Assembly (NCBI GenBank): GCA_009724975.1 | Contig: SRXB01000090.1 | Location: 1 to 7,791, forward strand | Length of the DNA stretch: 7,791 nt | Origin: a bacterium | GTDB lineage: Bacteria; Desulfobacterota; Deferrisomatia; Deferrisomatales; BM512 | Direction of reading: 5' to 3' | Part shown: positions 6,092 to 7,791 of the stretch, in pieces | How the letters are laid out: every line of letters starts with the position of its first letter | How positions within the stretch are numbered: the first letter of the stretch is position 1 | Notes under the pieces: generated by a model | Databases searched by the model: none | The model's input: the letters and a program-made list of their open reading frames with translations, nothing else | What the model was told of the DNA's origin: nothing | Made by a program: the position numbers and the translations under genes

Positions 6092-7791
6092 ATGAACACG
6101 CGCGCGAAAACGGGATTCATTATCCACGCCGCATGCGCCCTCCTAATATCCTGGGCGGGGACGGCCCTCGGTGCAGGGGATCCGGTGAAGATAGGCTTCA
6201 CCCTAGAAGGGTGCAACCTCGACCACGGCGGTGTTTTTTATGAGTCGACGCTGATGTGCAGCGATGATGGCTACACCACCGGCAACCTGGGGAAGGAGTG
6301 GAGCGAGCTCGACCTCGTACCCCACAGGATGACCCTTTCCAGCGGCAACAGCTCCTCCCCGACCTTCACCTTCATAGTCGCGGGCGATTACTCGCGCACC
6401 GAGGACGAGCAGGATGTCATCGGTTGGGACTACATAAGCGGGCTTACCCTGAACACCGCAAAGTCCTTGGGCGTCTGCGACCCACACCCGGTCCTCAGCC
6501 CAATCATCCTCACCGCGGCGGGCGAAGGGGCGGGCGGCGTCTACCGGACCATCTACCGCACTGTCACCATCGAAGACATGGGCAAGAACGCAACCTGCGT
6601 CTACGACTACAACAACCGCCTGGCGATAGGTTCCTCTCTCTACACCGGCTCCTCGCTGCAATCAAACCTCTGGAACCAGAGCTTAACCACCGGCGGAATC
6701 GGCCAAAAGCGCATACAGCTGCCGGTTCCTGAAAAGAGCCAGCAGGTCGCAAAGGACATGACGGCCGTGCAGGACGTTGCCAACACCTGGAACCTCCTCA
6801 AGGGCCCGATGCCCGCGACCATAAACTTCGGCGACACCTGCGACCCGGCCAACACTCTCGCCCAGCCGGTCCAGTTCACCGTCGAATGGTCGATAATAAG
6901 CGTCGACCCCCGGTCGATAAACGTGGTCACCAACGTTTACGCGACAAACCCCGCCCATCGCGCCATCACAATAAACATCAGCGACGCGCTCTACGACGGG
7001 AACTACCCTGACCCCGCGACCACTACGGCGCTAGGCACCGTGGCGGCCGGCCCATTCACCATCCCCGCAAACACCACAATGCCGCTGGGCGCCCCGCATA
7101 GCTTCACCATCCCAACCGGCGCCTATGCCAACGGCTTTTACGACATCGTCACCGCCAGCTACATAGACCCAGTTTACGGCGAGCTGGCTCCCATAACCCA
7201 GACATTCAAGGCCACCGCGTCGGCTGCGATCCAGCCCGGCAGGATCTACAACCAGAGCGTGGCGATAAACGACAGCGAGTGGCTCGAAGGCGAGGGCCTT
7301 CTCTTCTCCATCGACAGCTACGTCTACAGCCCCGGCCTCGTGGGGGAATTCGAGGGGTACACCCTCGGCGTCCCGACCTTCGGCCCCGTGAACTGGAGGA
7401 CCGTCGGCCCGCAGACCAACGGAGGCTCGGCGGTCTTCAACAAAGTCCTCTACCTTGACCAGCCCCGCATAATGAGCGGAAGAATCAACGACGTGGCGAC
7501 CCTCGACGGTTCGGACGGGTTCTTCTCCTACTCGGCCGCCGCGGTAGACGTCTACTCGACTGCGACGGTCAAGCTGGAAATATGCAACATGATACCCAAT
7601 GTCCTCGGGACGGGAGAAAGCGCCACCTTCTCCTTCAATTACTGCAAGGTGGAAGGCGAGAACATCGACACATGTATAGCCGGGACCGAGGGGACGGCCC
7701 AAATAAACTACGGCCCGGGCGAGAACGACAAGAATACCGTGGTTTCAGGCCTCTCCACCGGCTGGTACCGCGTCGAGGCCCTGCCCAATCC
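6092..7791 (+). CDS. Large exported beta-rich protein, N-terminal part (runs off the window)
   Basis: The frame stays open from the ATG at 6092 to the window end, giving 566 residues and no stop. AGGAG (6081-6085) lies 6 bases upstream. A Sec signal peptide is clear: Arg4/Lys6, a hydrophobic core at about 9-22, and a likely cut near residues 27-28 (ALGA). The mature part is rich in Thr, Ser, Gly, Asn and Tyr in beta-strand patterns and has eight Cys (41, 56, 129, 169, 250, 498, 518, 528), an even number that would suit disulfides outside the cytoplasm. Residues about 270-375 (INVVTNVYATNP, then ISDALYDG) recall DUF11-like or Ig-like sandwich repeats of surface proteins, and the last visible stretch ends in GWYRVEALPN, recalling prealbumin-like folds. 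These domain names are tentative. It is probably a secreted or cell-surface structural protein or adhesin. The 159-base gap before it (5933-6091) has an AT-rich core but no promoter I would defend. Codon bias is strong and consistent to the end. Confidence 0.8.
   Translation, partial: MNTRAKTGFIIHAACALLISWAGTALGAGDPVKIGFTLEGCNLDHGGVFYESTLMCSDDGYTTGNLGKEWSELDLVPHRMTLSSGNSSSPTFTFIVAGDYSRTEDEQDVIGWDYISGLTLNTAKSLGVCDPHPVLSPIILTAAGEGAGGVYRTIYRTVTIEDMGKNATCVYDYNNRLAIGSSLYTGSSLQSNLWNQSLTTGGIGQKRIQLPVPEKSQQVAKDMTAVQDVANTWNLLKGPMPATINFGDTCDPANTLAQPVQFTVEWSIISVDPRSINVVTNVYATNPAHRAITINISDALYDGNYPDPATTTALGTVAAGPFTIPANTTMPLGAPHSFTIPTGAYANGFYDIVTASYIDPVYGELAPITQTFKATASAAIQPGRIYNQSVAINDSEWLEGEGLLFSIDSYVYSPGLVGEFEGYTLGVPTFGPVNWRTVGPQTNGGSAVFNKVLYLDQPRIMSGRINDVATLDGSDGFFSYSAAAVDVYSTATVKLEICNMIPNVLGTGESATFSFNYCKVEGENIDTCIAGTEGTAQINYGPGENDKNTVVSGLSTGWYRVEALPN

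Noticed and set aside
6203..6661. A 152-codon - strand frame
   Set aside because: It is a complement shadow of the same exported protein gene, with low-complexity Val/Ala/Gly content.
7031..7702. A 223-codon open frame on the - strand inside the exported protein gene
   Set aside because: It is antisense to a + frame with signal peptide and ribosome site. Its composition (Val, Gly, Arg, Asp-rich) is that of a GC-rich complement, and it shows no recognisable domain.

Overview
The window is GC-rich DNA from what is most likely a Gram-negative bacterium. The evidence is Sec-type export signals, strong Shine-Dalgarno sites, a MalT/LuxR-style regulator and a DNA-encoded CCA tail on the tRNA. Codon use is GC-biased but keeps many ATA (Ile) and AGG (Arg) codons, which loosely suggests a deltaproteobacterial-type lineage. 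That placement is a weak inference. No insertion sequences, CRISPR arrays, phage genes or recombination sites are visible.

Layout. (1) 1-720 (+): the C-terminal part of a polytopic membrane glycosyltransferase resembling family GT87. (2) 717-899: a self-contained tRNA-Cys(GCA) unit. Its promoter -35 overlaps the stop codon of the glycosyltransferase, and it is followed by a hairpin terminator with A- and T-tracts that can also serve the convergent gene. (3) 937-4110 (-): a large MalT-type STAND ATPase with TPR-like helices and a C-terminal OmpR-type winged helix plus BTAD domain, the DNA-binding module of SARP regulators. (4) 4111-4402: a divergent control region with a candidate promoter for the regulator and, facing the other way, two perfect tandem 11-bp repeats ending 8 bp before a -10 element, then a long 5'-leader hairpin. 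(5) 4403-4660 and 4859-5104 (+): two small membrane proteins that align with each other without gaps and look like tandem paralogues. (6) 5231-5932 (+): a LuxR/NarL-type DNA-binding protein whose receiver-like domain lacks key phosphorylation residues. (7) 6092 to the window end (+): a large exported, Cys-containing, beta-rich protein that is still open at the right edge.

How it may work together. The repeat period of 11 bp and the 8-bp distance to the -10 match the published geometry of SARP/BTAD promoters. The simplest reading is that the large regulator, on binding an unknown ligand and ATP, activates the divergent small-membrane-protein genes from this site. The degenerate-receiver LuxR protein next to them and the exported surface-type protein beyond it could be further parts of an envelope or surface regulon. 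Only the promoter geometry, the paralogy and the domain features are read directly from the sequence; the circuit is inference.
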